The position numbers and the translations under genes were made by a program. The notes under the pieces are model-generated. The model ran no database searches. It was not told the DNA's origin and was given only the letters and a program-made list of their open reading frames with translations. Below are positions 50,613 through 59,207 of a stretch of DNA of 64,000 nt, one piece after another. Numbering within the stretch: position 1 is the first letter of the stretch; each line of letters opens with the position of its first letter. Source of the DNA: C7867-006 sp035438705 (GTDB lineage: Bacteria > Patescibacteriota > Minisyncoccia > Phycocordibacterales > DATDWN01); the NCBI GenBank assembly GCA_035438705.1, contig DAORIV010000002.1, forward strand, positions 1 to 64,000, read 5' to 3'.

Positions 50613-52327
50613 CCCCATTCTGTGACTCCTGTGATATTTCCAGTGAATTCTTCTCCGACGTGGTCCAGCATATATTCAACTTGTTTGTATTTTATACTTG
50701 CTCTTTCAGCATCGGATGCTTTTTTCTCTAAATCAGAAGATGCTAAACAAATACTTTCATATTTTTGATACTCATCTACTTCAATTTTCCCACCTTTTAA
50801 CTCTCTTTCAAGAAATCTATGAACTAAAACATCAGGATATCTTCTTATTGGAGAAGTAAAGTGTGTATAATAGGCGAACGCCAGTGAGAAGTGTCCGATA
50901 TTTTTGGTTGAGTATGTTGCCTTAGCCATACTTCTAACAGTTGCTGTATTTATTAAATCTTCATTCGGAGTACCTTTTACTTCTTTTAGAAGTGCATTTA
51001 AATCTCTAGAAGTCACAGCACCATCTTTGTTTTTAAGATCAAAGCCCATAGCTTTTAAAAATATAGCTAAGTCTTGTATGCGGTCTTTGTCTGGTGTTGG
51101 GTGAATACGATATACAGACTGTTTTCCTTTAAGCCCTTTACTTTGAGACATGAAAATATGTTTCGCAACAGCTCGGTTTGCAAGTAGCATGTATTCTTCT
51201 ACAAGTTTGTGTGTATCAAGTCTTGATTTCTTATAAACACTTATTGGTTTACCTTTTTCATCTAACACAAACTTTACTTCTTCAGTATCAAAACTCATCG
51301 CTCCATTATCTGATTTTTTCTTTTCAAGTTTTTTTGCTATTTCATTTAGTTTTCTAAGTTCAGCTTGGAAGGGTCCATCCTGTTTGCCAAGTATTACTTC
51401 GTTAGCATCTTCATATGTAAATCTTTTATCAGAATGTATTACTGTTCTACCAAACCATTCTTCCAATACTTCACCATCTCCTGTCATTTTGAAAACAGCA
51501 GAAAAAGTGAACTTATCTTCATTTGGGTTTAGGGAACATAGGTCATTTGAAAGTACTTCTGGAAGCATCGGTATAGTTCTATCAACTAGATATACTGATA
51601 AACCTCTTTTTTCTGATTCTCTATCAAGTTCACTACCTGGTGTAACAAAATGAGATACATCAGCGATGTGTACTCCAATTTCAAAAGTGTTATTTCCCAA
51701 ATCAACAAATGATATAGCGTCATCAAAGTCTTTGGCATCGAAAGGGTCAATCGTCATAGTCGTCACACCGCGCATATCTCTGCGATTCTTTACTTCGTTT
51801 TCAAAACCATTTTTATATTCACTCTTGATTCTATTCGCTTCCACTTCTACGGCATGGGGGAACTCAATTCTGAAACCTTTCTCTAGTATTATCGCTTCCA
51901 TTTCGGTATTGTTTTCACCTTTTTTACCAATTACTTTTACTATTTCACCAGAAAGTGTGTCCCAATCCACGATTTTTACCAATACTTTTTCTCCCTCCGC
52001 CACACCAGCTTCTTCAGAGAGAAATATATCCACATAAAGTCTTTGGTCATCTGGCACTACAAAAGTTTTACCATCTTTTTTTGTTATAACTCCCACAAAC
52101 TCATCTTTCGCTCTTTTTATAATTTTTACAACTTTACCTTGAACTCTATTTTTTATTTTTTCACCAGTTAAAACTATTTCAACTGTATCTCCGTTTAGCG
52201 CACGGTTAATGTCTTTGGGTTGGATTTCAATATTGTTTTCTCTGTTTTTTTCTTCAGGGGTAGGATCAAAAAAACCAACACCTTTAGTGTTAAGTGTGAT
52301 TGGCCCTATTAAGGAGTCTTTTTTCAT
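50613..52327 (-). CDS. rnr: Ribonuclease R, C-terminus lost in gap
   Basis: This processive 3'-5' exoribonuclease has an N-terminal OB/CSD region (MKKDSLIGPITLNTKGVGFFDP), a second cold-shock domain (about 85-160) and the RNB catalytic domain with TIDPFDAKDFDDAISF, where the acidic cluster binds Mg. FTSPIRRYPDVLVHR is the conserved RNB end. The final S1 domain has just begun (ITGVTEW) at the gap. RNase R can degrade structured RNA, which suits a genome with many long stem-loops. Confidence 0.95.
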
Positions 52328-52395
52328 AATTAGCCATATACTAACAAATCTTCTCGTATTTGACCATTTTCCTTCGTTCTGTTAGTATATAGCCC

Positions 52396-52797
52396 ATGTT
52401 GAAAATACGATTACAAAGAGTGGGTAGAAAGCACGAGCCATCATTTAGGCTTGTTTTGACTGACTCAAAGAACTCTACAAAAAGTGGTAAGTACTTAGAA
52501 ACATTGGGTCACTATGACGCTAGAAGAGGTGAAAAGTCAGAATTCAAGGGAGAAAGAATAAACTACTGGATGGGAAAGGGAGCTCAACTATCTGGAACAG
52601 TTCACAATCTTCTAATTGATAAAAAAATAGTTTCAGGAAAGAAAGTTAACGTTTTACCACTTAAAAAAGCTATAGTAAAAGATGTTCCAGTAGAAGCTAC
52701 TCCTGCACCAGCTCCAGTTGAAGCATCTACTCCTATCACATCAGAAGCTCCTGTAGAAACTCCAGCAGAAGCACCTACAGAAACTCCTGCTGCATAA
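52396..52797 (+). CDS. rpsP: 30S ribosomal protein S16 with long tail
   Basis: The first 80 residues are S16 (MLKIRLQRVGRKHEPSFRLVLTD, then KYLETLGHYDARR). The C-terminal 40-45 residues are a low-complexity Pro/Ala/Thr/Val tail of unknown use. TAGTAT ends 7 nt before the ATG. The KH protein gene and trmD further on recall the bacterial rpsP-khpA-rimM-trmD order, but rimM is absent here. Confidence 0.95.
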   Translation: MLKIRLQRVGRKHEPSFRLVLTDSKNSTKSGKYLETLGHYDARRGEKSEFKGERINYWMGKGAQLSGTVHNLLIDKKIVSGKKVNVLPLKKAIVKDVPVEATPAPAPVEASTPITSEAPVETPAEAPTETPAA

Positions 52798-52878
52798 TTT
52801 GGATAACTTGTTTGACCACTCTTAGTTTTGATTATAGAATTAATACTGTAATACTTTAAAATTAACTGAATTCGCTCT

Positions 52879-53196
52879 ATGGAAAATGATGTAAAATTTT
52901 TGGAATTTGTAGTGAAAGCTTTGGTTGAAAAGCCAGAAGATGTAAAAATAAATAGAACTGTAGATGAAATGGGTGTGCTTATGACTTTGGATGTTAATAA
53001 AGACGATATGGGTAAAATAATTGGTCGTGAGGGTAATACAGCTAAAGCCATAAGAACTCTACTCCGAGTTGTTGGGATGAAAAATAACTCTAGAGTTAAC
53101 CTAAAGATAAACGAGCCTGAGGGTGTTATGGGAGAGACTAGAGCAACATCTGCTACTAAAAGTCTAGATGATGCAATGAATGATTTAAAACTATAA
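52879..53196 (+). CDS. KH-domain RNA-binding protein (KhpA-like)
   Basis: The 105-residue protein has a single KH domain with the GxxG loop in KIIGREGNTAKAIRTLLRV. KhpA proteins bind RNA, often with a KhpB partner, and influence cell division and small-RNA function. An N-terminal FLEFVVKALVEKPEDVKI segment and a C-terminal extension of about 25 residues flank the domain. It follows rpsP as in many bacteria. Confidence 0.92.
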   Translation: MENDVKFLEFVVKALVEKPEDVKINRTVDEMGVLMTLDVNKDDMGKIIGREGNTAKAIRTLLRVVGMKNNSRVNLKINEPEGVMGETRATSATKSLDDAMNDLKL

Positions 53197-53243
53197 TAAC
53201 GACTTAATACTTTTTAAAATAAAAAAGTTATAAACAGAAATGT

Positions 53244-53271
53244 TTGTAACTTTTTTTAGTAGGAATATAAT
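53244..53271 (+). promoter_or_regulatory. Promoter of the 53294-53479 gene
   Basis: -35 TTGTAA (53244-53249), 16-nt spacer, -10 TATAAT (53266-53271). Confidence 0.6.
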
Positions 53272-53293
53272 TTATTAAAGATTGTGAGGTCCA

Positions 53294-53479
53294 ATGCCTC
53301 GATACATCAGTTGTCCTGTGAGTACTTGTGGTATGGCACAACCTTACCACGGGCAGGTTGTCTGTGACTCTTGCGAAAAGGAGATGTCTAACTGGCACAT
53401 TGCCACGCAACTTCTTCACAATGTGACAGAGGCACATGACGCGTACAAACTGAAGAAGTCTGTTCCGATTGCAGCATAA
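53294..53479 (+). CDS. 61-residue zinc-finger-like protein (SD-type cassette)
   Basis: Four cysteines are arranged as C-x4-C then C-x2-C (SCPVSTCG at the start and VCDSCEKEM near residue 25), a likely zinc site. The C-terminal half is helical with several His. I recognise no family. GTGAGG lies before the ATG and a strong terminator follows. It is inserted between the KH protein gene and trmD, which usually neighbour one another. Confidence 0.7.
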   Translation: MPRYISCPVSTCGMAQPYHGQVVCDSCEKEMSNWHIATQLLHNVTEAHDAYKLKKSVPIAA

Positions 53480-53488
53480 TTTGTGTAC

Positions 53489-53520
53489 AAGGGACGCGTT
53501 TTGCGTCCCTTTACCTTTTA
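53489..53520 (+). terminator. Terminator of the zinc-finger-like gene
   Basis: AAGGGACGC and GCGTCCCTT pair around a short T-rich loop. Confidence 0.85.
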
Positions 53521-53544
53521 TAAAAATCGTGTTATAAATATTAA

Positions 53545-54204
53545 ATGAGATTTCATATTATAACTTTGTTTCCAACTGCTTTTGATTCTTACCTAAATGA
53601 ATCAATTATTGGACGTAGTATCGAAGATAAAAAAATAAAAGTAAATTTCTATAATCCTCGAGACTTTAGTGATGACAAGTGGAAAAGAGTAGATCAAAAA
53701 CCATACAGTGGAGGTCCGGGCATGGTTATACAAGCTTTGCCGGTCATTAAAGCAATAGAGAAAGCATTAAAAAAAATAAAGAATAATAAATATAAAATAG
53801 TTTTCTTTTCACCAGGCGGAAAACAGTTTACTACAGAGTATGCAAAGAAGATTACAAAAAAAAGTAAGACTCCTGTAACAGATTTTATTCTAGTGTGCGG
53901 TAGATATGAAGGTATTGATGCTCGTGTAAAAAAAGTATTTAAAATGGAAGAAATTTCCGTTGGACCATTTGTGTTAACAGGAGGGGAATTACCAGCAATG
54001 ATTTACATTGATTCAGTATCACGACAAATAGAAGGCGTTTTGGGAAATTTTGATTCTTTGGAAGAGAATAGGATAGCAAGTCATGATGTTTACACTAGAC
54101 CTGAGGTTTTTGAATATAAAAGCAGGAAGTATAGAGTTCCAAAAGTATTATTGTCAGGAGATCACAAAAAAATAGAGGAGTGGAAGTTGGGTAAAAAAAA
54201 TTAA
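53545..54204 (+). CDS. trmD: tRNA (guanine-37-N1)-methyltransferase
   Basis: The 219-residue SPOUT-class enzyme methylates G37 next to the anticodon, preventing frameshifts. It has the trefoil-knot motifs YSGGPGMVIQ, LVCGRYEGIDARV and SVGPFVLTGGELPAM. It keeps its usual neighbourhood near rpsP and the KH gene, although rimM is missing and an orphan cassette lies between. A TATAAA lies near the ATG and there is no SD. Confidence 0.96.
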   Translation: MRFHIITLFPTAFDSYLNESIIGRSIEDKKIKVNFYNPRDFSDDKWKRVDQKPYSGGPGMVIQALPVIKAIEKALKKIKNNKYKIVFFSPGGKQFTTEYAKKITKKSKTPVTDFILVCGRYEGIDARVKKVFKMEEISVGPFVLTGGELPAMIYIDSVSRQIEGVLGNFDSLEENRIASHDVYTRPEVFEYKSRKYRVPKVLLSGDHKKIEEWKLGKKN

Positions 54205-54220
54205 ACTATACTTTGTACAG

Positions 54221-54268
54221 AAAAACCCACCATAGTAGCAGATAGGTTTTCTGCCCTAGGCGGGTTTG
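54221..54268. terminator. Bidirectional terminator between trmD and the orphan
   Basis: AAAAACCCACC pairs with GGCGGGTTT (one mismatch) around an inner GCAG/CTGC hairpin. T-runs occur on both strands. Confidence 0.7.
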
Positions 54269-54552
54269 CGGTTTTTGTTTTCTCGAAGAAGTATTTCCCC
54301 GAAGCTGACAGTGAGGACTCTACTCTGTCGTTCCTGTAACTTTTCAAGTCTCTTCCTTTCCTTGTTTACTCTGCGAAGTGCATAAGCACTTTCAGGGTAA
54401 TCAAGTGAGTCTAGGCAACCATGTAGTCTTGCAATAGCTACGCGAAGGCCTAGCTTGCCAGGGTTTTTCTTGAGGAGATTGTTTATCTTCTCAAGTTCAG
54501 TCTGTCCGAAGTAACTCAGTGCGAACCTTCGAAGCTTGTCTTCTCTTGTCAC
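54256..54552 (-). CDS. 98-residue basic helical protein (SD-type cassette)
   Basis: This basic, mostly helical protein has LRRFALSYFGQTELEKINNLL at the start and repeated Arg/Lys-rich helices later (RRVNKERKRLEKLQERQSR), with a single Cys. No family is recognised, and nucleic-acid binding is possible from charge only. The start is a GTG with AAAGGAGGAG 3 nt upstream. The promoter is a full consensus. The gene overlaps its own terminator region. Confidence 0.68.
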   Translation of the reverse strand: MTREDKLRRFALSYFGQTELEKINNLLKKNPGKLGLRVAIARLHGCLDSLDYPESAYALRRVNKERKRLEKLQERQSRVLTVSFGEILLRENKNRKPA

Positions 54553-54573
54553 AATCTCCTCCTTTCTATTATT

Positions 54574-54602
54574 ACTATATATTAAATATGTATTTATGTC
54601 AA
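54574..54602 (-). promoter_or_regulatory. Consensus promoter of the 54256-54552 gene
   Basis: Minus strand: -35 TTGACA (54597-54602), 17-nt spacer, -10 TATAGT (54574-54579). Confidence 0.8.
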
Positions 54603-54639
54603 TTGTTAGCTTTATAACACATACTGGTACAATGTTTGG

Positions 54640-56319
54640 ATGCTACAGTCACAGGCACTAGATATACTAAAAATGGGGAAAAATGTTTTTCTTACTGGTC
54701 CTGCAGGTTCAGGTAAGACACATGTAATAAATTCTTATGTACAGTATCTAAAATCCCATGGTGTTGATGTTGCCGTCACAGCTTCAACTGGTATAGCTGC
54801 AACTCATTTAGGAGGTATGACAATACATTCTTGGTCAGGATTGGGAGTCAAAGATACACTTTCTGACTATGACATTGATGATTTAATGGAAAGGCCTTAC
54901 TTATATAAAAGGTTTAACAAAACAAAAGTTTTAGTAATTGATGAGGTTTCTATGCTCCATGACTTCCGTTTAGATCTTATAGATTGGATTTGTAGGCAAA
55001 TGAAAAGAAATGAAAAACCCTTTGGTGGTATGCAGATTATTTTGTGTGGAGATTTCTTTCAACTTCCACCAGTTACTCGTTCTAGTTTTGGGTCATTTGA
55101 TATAGAGAAAGAGTCTGAGTTTGTCTACAAGTCAGAAAGTTTTAGAAATGCTAAATTCACTATATGTTATTTATCTGAACAACATAGACAAAAGGATAAC
55201 ACTTATTTAGGAATACTAAATCAAATACGTGAGAATAAAGTTTCTAGTAGAACTTTAGAATTGTTGAAATCAAGATTAAACCAGGATATAGAAAATTTTT
55301 CAGAGTTCACTAGACTTTATACTCATAATATAGATGTAGATGTTGTGAACAAGAAACATTTGGATTTAATTAACACTACTTCCAAAAAGTATTACATGAC
55401 TAGTTCTGGTTCAGCTGGACTGTCTGAAACGTTGAAAAAAAGTTGTCTTTCTCCGGAAGAACTCGAATTAAAAGTTGGTGCAAGGGTTATGTTTACCAAA
55501 AATCATCCAGAGGGTTTGTATGTAAATGGAACTTTGGGTGTAGTAAAAGAGTTTGATTCTTTTGGATCACCAGTTGTGGTTACAAATAGTGGAATAGAAT
55601 TGGGAGTTGCTCCACAATCTTGGAAAATAGAAGAAGAAGGAAGAGTGAAGGCGGAGATAAGTCAGTTGCCTCTGAGGCTTGCTTGGGCCATTACTGTTCA
55701 CAAAAGTCAGGGAATGTCTCTAGATGCTATGGAAGTCGATTTGTCGAAGTCATTTGTAAAAGGTATGGGTTATGTTGCGCTTTCTCGTGTAAGAACATTG
55801 GATGGTATTAAACTTTTAGGTTTTAATCAGATGTCATTAGAAGTTTCTCCAGAAGTTTTAAGAAAAGATGAAGAGTTTCGAGATAAATCTCAGGACGCCG
55901 TTGATGATTTGAAAGCAATGTCTAAACAAGAGATAGTTGAAGCACAAAAGGAGTGGCTGAAGAAGATTGAACCTGAAGAAAAAATTAAAATAAAAAAGAA
56001 GGAAAAGGAGATGAAGAAAAGTACTCATGAAATAACTTTAGAAATGTTAGAAGAACAAAAGCCATTAAAGGACATTGCAAAGGCTAGAGGTGTTAAAGAG
56101 GAAACTATTATTTCGCATATTGAGGATTTGAAAGCTGAAAGAAGGTGTCCAGATATCGATTATTTAAAAAGAGAATTGAAAAGAAGTGAGTTAGAGGAAA
56201 TAACAGAAGCATTTGAAGTCTGTGATACAGCAAGTCTTGGTCCGGTGTATAACTATTTATTAAAAAAGAAGAAAAAACCAAGTTATTTGAAGATTCGTAT
56301 AGCGAGGTTATTTTTGTAA
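54640..56319 (+). CDS. PIF1/RecD-like helicase with C-terminal helix-turn-helix
   Basis: The 559-residue superfamily 1 helicase has Walker A GPAGSGKTHVI near residue 20, Walker B VLVIDEVSMLHDF, a Gln-rich motif III (CGDFFQLPPV) and late motifs LAWAITVHKSQGMSLD and YVALSRVRTLDGI. This fits the PIF1 group, which unwinds DNA 5'-3' and resolves G-quadruplexes or hybrids. Beyond the helicase, residues of about 460-510 form a helix-turn-helix (TLEMLEEQKPLKDIAKARGV), like the RQC-linked HTH_40 type, perhaps a DNA docking module. TACAAT ends exactly 6 nt before the ATG. Confidence 0.93.
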   Translation: MLQSQALDILKMGKNVFLTGPAGSGKTHVINSYVQYLKSHGVDVAVTASTGIAATHLGGMTIHSWSGLGVKDTLSDYDIDDLMERPYLYKRFNKTKVLVIDEVSMLHDFRLDLIDWICRQMKRNEKPFGGMQIILCGDFFQLPPVTRSSFGSFDIEKESEFVYKSESFRNAKFTICYLSEQHRQKDNTYLGILNQIRENKVSSRTLELLKSRLNQDIENFSEFTRLYTHNIDVDVVNKKHLDLINTTSKKYYMTSSGSAGLSETLKKSCLSPEELELKVGARVMFTKNHPEGLYVNGTLGVVKEFDSFGSPVVVTNSGIELGVAPQSWKIEEEGRVKAEISQLPLRLAWAITVHKSQGMSLDAMEVDLSKSFVKGMGYVALSRVRTLDGIKLLGFNQMSLEVSPEVLRKDEEFRDKSQDAVDDLKAMSKQEIVEAQKEWLKKIEPEEKIKIKKKEKEMKKSTHEITLEMLEEQKPLKDIAKARGVKEETIISHIEDLKAERRCPDIDYLKRELKRSELEEITEAFEVCDTASLGPVYNYLLKKKKKPSYLKIRIARLFL

Positions 56320-56340
56320 GCAGTGGTAAAATAATAGTAT

Positions 56341-57327
56341 ATGAAAAAACACTACTTATTAGGGTTTTTGCTGGTAGCTCTTTTTATTTTTCTATACCCA
56401 AAGAGAAATGGGATTTATTTTTTTAACCTAGATAGAATTATTTCTGAGCCAAGTGTAAAAATTCTAAATTTTGGGGATGTGATGTTTGATAGGGGTGTAA
56501 GAAATATTATTGAGAATCGCAAGAGAGATCCATTTGAATATATAAAAAAGGACTTAGATTTATTAAAAAGTGATGTATTTATTGTAAATCTTGAAGGTCC
56601 AATAGTAGAAATGGACAGAAGTCTGTGCCAACAAAAAGCATACAACTTTCAGTTTGCACCTAGTACTACGGAAATACTTAAAAGTATTGGCGTAAATATA
56701 GTTACGATAGCCAACAATCATAGTTATGACTGTTTGATGCCAGGGTATGAAAGTACAATTAGATATTTGAATTCTTCCGGCATTCTGTTTATGGGAGAAA
56801 AAGAGTATGAGAAAAGTTATACTACAAAAGTAATCTCTGGGAAGAAAGTTGCATTTGTCGGTATGGACGAAACCGTTCAGCCTATTCCTGTATCCGGTTT
56901 TTATGAAGTGGTGCGGAAATTAAAAAATGAAAACGATATTGTGGTGGTAAATATTCACTGGGGTACGGAGTATATGCTCTCTGCAAACGAAAACCAAATA
57001 GAGATTGCGCACAGGCTTGTAGACAGTGGTGCAGATGTTATTTTCGGACACCATCCACATGTTGTGCAAAATATGGAAGTGTACAAGGGTAGGGCAATAT
57101 TTTATTCACTCGGCAATTTTGTTTTTGATCAAAATTTTGGAGACACAACAGTTGGGCTTGGAGTAAAAGTGGAGTTTAAAGAAAAAGAAACTATTTTTGA
57201 ACTTTTTCCATTAAATATAAAAGTATTTGCACCAGATTTAATGAAAGGAGAAGAGAGGGAAAAATTCTGTAAGAAGTTCTTGGGGCAAATTCCAAACAAA
57301 GATTGCAGATTTGTGATAAAGATATAA
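56341..57327 (+). CDS. CapA-family (poly-gamma-glutamate synthesis-like) phosphoesterase
   Basis: The 328-residue protein has an N-terminal membrane helix (residues 5-20) and then a CapA/PGA_cap metallophosphoesterase-like domain: FGDVMFDRGV, VNLEGPI, TIANNHSYDC, NIHWGTEY, IFGHHPHVVQNME and FYSLGNFVFDQNF. These hold the usual Asp, Asn and His metal residues. CapA relatives act in capsule or wall polymer assembly. Without the other cap genes the substrate is unknown. The next gene's promoter overlaps its last codons. Confidence 0.93.
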   Translation: MKKHYLLGFLLVALFIFLYPKRNGIYFFNLDRIISEPSVKILNFGDVMFDRGVRNIIENRKRDPFEYIKKDLDLLKSDVFIVNLEGPIVEMDRSLCQQKAYNFQFAPSTTEILKSIGVNIVTIANNHSYDCLMPGYESTIRYLNSSGILFMGEKEYEKSYTTKVISGKKVAFVGMDETVQPIPVSGFYEVVRKLKNENDIVVVNIHWGTEYMLSANENQIEIAHRLVDSGADVIFGHHPHVVQNMEVYKGRAIFYSLGNFVFDQNFGDTTVGLGVKVEFKEKETIFELFPLNIKVFAPDLMKGEEREKFCKKFLGQIPNKDCRFVIKI

Positions 57328-57328
57328 T
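57323..57328 (+). promoter_or_regulatory. -10 box of the 57351 gene
   Basis: TATAAT overlaps the capA-like stop codon. No good -35 is seen. An SD (GGGGGTG) lies 4 nt before the ATG. Confidence 0.5.
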
Positions 57329-57350
57329 ATAAATGTAGATGGGGGTGCTC

Positions 57351-57896
57351 ATGAACGGATTTTCGCTTAGAGAATTTCTGGCAGTTGACCGTCAAGGAGC
57401 CCTGCAGTTTTTTATCGATGGACTTGTGGATGTTGTTGAGCCGGGCACAAGAAGCGATGAATTGCTCTATAATGCATCCATTTTGGCTCACCATACACAG
57501 GTTTCTTGTTGTCATGAGGGTGAGGATTTACCTTGCCCCAAAAGTCTTACTTGCATTTTTGAGCAAAATATTTTGCTTAAAGATCCAAAACGTTATAAGG
57601 AGGAAGTTGAAATTAGTCCTGAGGCTGTTGCGTCCCAGATCCTTTTAATGTCAGGGTTTTTCAAGGGTAGGATGAGGCATCGACACAACATAAACTGGTA
57701 TCGTCATTATGGTGCCAGGTTTTATATGTGGGCCTCTGAAATCTCAGCACAAAAGAAGGAGGATTCCCGGGCAGAAGTTTTGCGAAGGATGGCTCTAAAC
57801 TTTTCCTTCTGGGCAGAGAGACAGTATCGGCTCGATAGGAGTTTAAGGGACAAACCCTACCTCATTGAGTTGAAAACAAACGGCAGTGTTAACTAA
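57351..57896 (+). CDS. 181-residue protein of unknown function (SD-type cassette)
   Basis: This is a soluble, Arg-rich and aromatic helical protein with a Cys-rich stretch (SCCHEGEDLPCPKSLTC, five Cys) around residues 52-68. I do not recognise it. The start at 57351 is chosen because GGGGGTG is 4 nt upstream. A start four codons earlier would place the SD inside the gene. It has its own terminator and codon use matching the other cassettes, and it is the longest of them apart from the sigma genes. Confidence 0.65.
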   Translation: MNGFSLREFLAVDRQGALQFFIDGLVDVVEPGTRSDELLYNASILAHHTQVSCCHEGEDLPCPKSLTCIFEQNILLKDPKRYKEEVEISPEAVASQILLMSGFFKGRMRHRHNINWYRHYGARFYMWASEISAQKKEDSRAEVLRRMALNFSFWAERQYRLDRSLRDKPYLIELKTNGSVN

Positions 57897-57901
57897 GCAA
57901 T

Positions 57902-57932
57902 AGGTCGGGCTAACCATGCCCGACCTTAACTT
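57902..57932 (+). terminator. Terminator of the 57351 gene
   Basis: AGGTCGGGC and GCCCGACCT pair around a 7-nt loop, followed by a short T-rich tail. Confidence 0.75.
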
Positions 57933-57955
57933 ATTTACTGTGATATAATTTTTAC

Positions 57956-58090
57956 ATGCCAAAAAATTATTTAAATGATTTGAAAAGTAGTAAGGTTATA
58001 AAATCTACACCAAAGAAAAGTGGTAAGGGACAAAGCCTGCCTCCAAAAATGAAAGGCAAAGCTCCGCGACCAAGTAGGACTAATGGATAA
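57956..58090 (+). CDS. 44-residue highly basic protein
   Basis: This short Lys/Arg/Ser/Pro-rich protein (MPKNYLNDLKSSKVIKSTPK and onward, about one third basic, ending PRPSRTNG) has no hydrophobic segment. TATAAT (57944-57949) ends exactly 6 nt before the ATG, which supports a real leaderless gene. The SGNH-hydrolase gene starts 2 nt after its stop, so it leads that operon. Nucleic-acid binding is possible from charge only. No family is recognised. Confidence 0.6.
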   Translation: MPKNYLNDLKSSKVIKSTPKKSGKGQSLPPKMKGKAPRPSRTNG

Positions 58091-58092
58091 GT

Positions 58093-58725
58093 ATGAATGA
58101 ATTTGTAAAAAGAAATATTTTTCTGACCATTTTTGTTCTAGTTGTTTGTGTTTTTCTTATTTTTTATTTTGTTTTAAATAAAGATGATTATACTAATTAT
58201 CCCTCAAATGGTACGGATATTGTTGCATTTGGAGATAGTTTAATACAGGGGGTAGGAGCATCGTCGTCTAATAAAAATTTAGTTACAATCTTGTCGAAAA
58301 AAATCGGTAAACCTATAGTTAATTTAGGAGTTTCTGGCAACACAACTGCAGATGGGATAAGTAGATTAAATGAAATCGATAGATATAAACCAAAAGTAGT
58401 TATACTTTTACTTGGAGGTAATGACTATCTTCGTAAGGTTCCAAAAGAAACTACATTTAATAATTTAGGTAAAATAATTGAAGATATTCACAGTCGTGGT
58501 GCCGTAGTTTTGCTTTTGGGAGTTAGAGGAGGATTACTCAAGGATAATTTTGATGAAGATTTTGAAATTCTTGCAAGTAAATATAACACTGCATTTGTTT
58601 CTAATGTCTTGTCTGGACTCATTCTAGATAAAAGGTATATGTCAGATGAGATACACCCAAACGATATGGGTTATGAAAAAATTGCTGAAAGGGTTTATCC
58701 AGTTTTGAAAGAAATACTAAAATAG
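58093..58725 (+). CDS. Secreted or anchored SGNH (GDSL-type) hydrolase
   Basis: An N-terminal hydrophobic helix (about 10-28) precedes an SGNH esterase domain (about 42-205). The blocks are VAFGDSLIQGVGA (nucleophile Ser), a Gly in GVSGNTT, GGNDYLRK with the Asn, and DEIHPNDMGYEKIA with the catalytic Asp and His. It probably hydrolyses esters on the cell surface, similar to arylesterase/TesA relatives. It starts 2 nt after the small basic protein gene. Confidence 0.93.
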   Translation: MNEFVKRNIFLTIFVLVVCVFLIFYFVLNKDDYTNYPSNGTDIVAFGDSLIQGVGASSSNKNLVTILSKKIGKPIVNLGVSGNTTADGISRLNEIDRYKPKVVILLLGGNDYLRKVPKETTFNNLGKIIEDIHSRGAVVLLLGVRGGLLKDNFDEDFEILASKYNTAFVSNVLSGLILDKRYMSDEIHPNDMGYEKIAERVYPVLKEILK

Positions 58726-58773
58726 TTGTTGTGATATAATATTTTGAAATATTAAAATTAATTTATATTAAAT

Positions 58774-59109
58774 ATGGCAGAAAAAAATATGTGCAATGTT
58801 TGTGGTTCTGGAAACGGATATTGTGGTGAGTGTGGAAATATGTGTGGTTATCGAGGTAACAACTTGCTTAGATGGCTACTTGGAATAATTATAATCACAT
58901 GGATATTTTCAATGGGAGTTAGATTTGGAGAAATGAAAGCATACCTAGAGCAAGCTGGATACGGTAGGGGTCATGTAAAAATGTATTCTGCTTCTCCAAT
59001 GATGGGAATGAGTGTGATGAAAGATGCAGCATTTACAGTATCAAGCACAGCAACACCTTCAGCAGGAGCAGTGAAAGCCGGAACAGTACAAATCATTCAA
59101 GGTAACTAG
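58774..59109 (+). CDS. Cys-rich N-terminus plus membrane-helix protein of unknown function
   Basis: The 111-residue protein begins with a Cys-rich stretch (MCNVCGSGNGYCGECGNMCG: C-x2-C repeats fit a zinc ribbon), then one hydrophobic helix (about 32-48) and an extracellular-type tail. I recognise no named family. There is no SD. It is followed by a strong terminator and a separate surface-protein gene. Confidence 0.65.
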   Translation: MAEKNMCNVCGSGNGYCGECGNMCGYRGNNLLRWLLGIIIITWIFSMGVRFGEMKAYLEQAGYGRGHVKMYSASPMMGMSVMKDAAFTVSSTATPSAGAVKAGTVQIIQGN

Positions 59110-59129
59110 TCAATACTTTTTTCTGTAAT

Positions 59130-59176
59130 AAATACCCCGTAACTGTCGTCACATATGGCAGTACGGGGTATTTCTG
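59130..59176 (+). terminator. Terminator after the Cys-rich membrane protein
   Basis: AAATACCCCGTA and TACGGGGTATTT pair around an inner CTG/CAG stem. Confidence 0.85.
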
Positions 59177-59207
59177 TACTTAATTAATTTTAAATTCTAA
59201 CAAAGTA

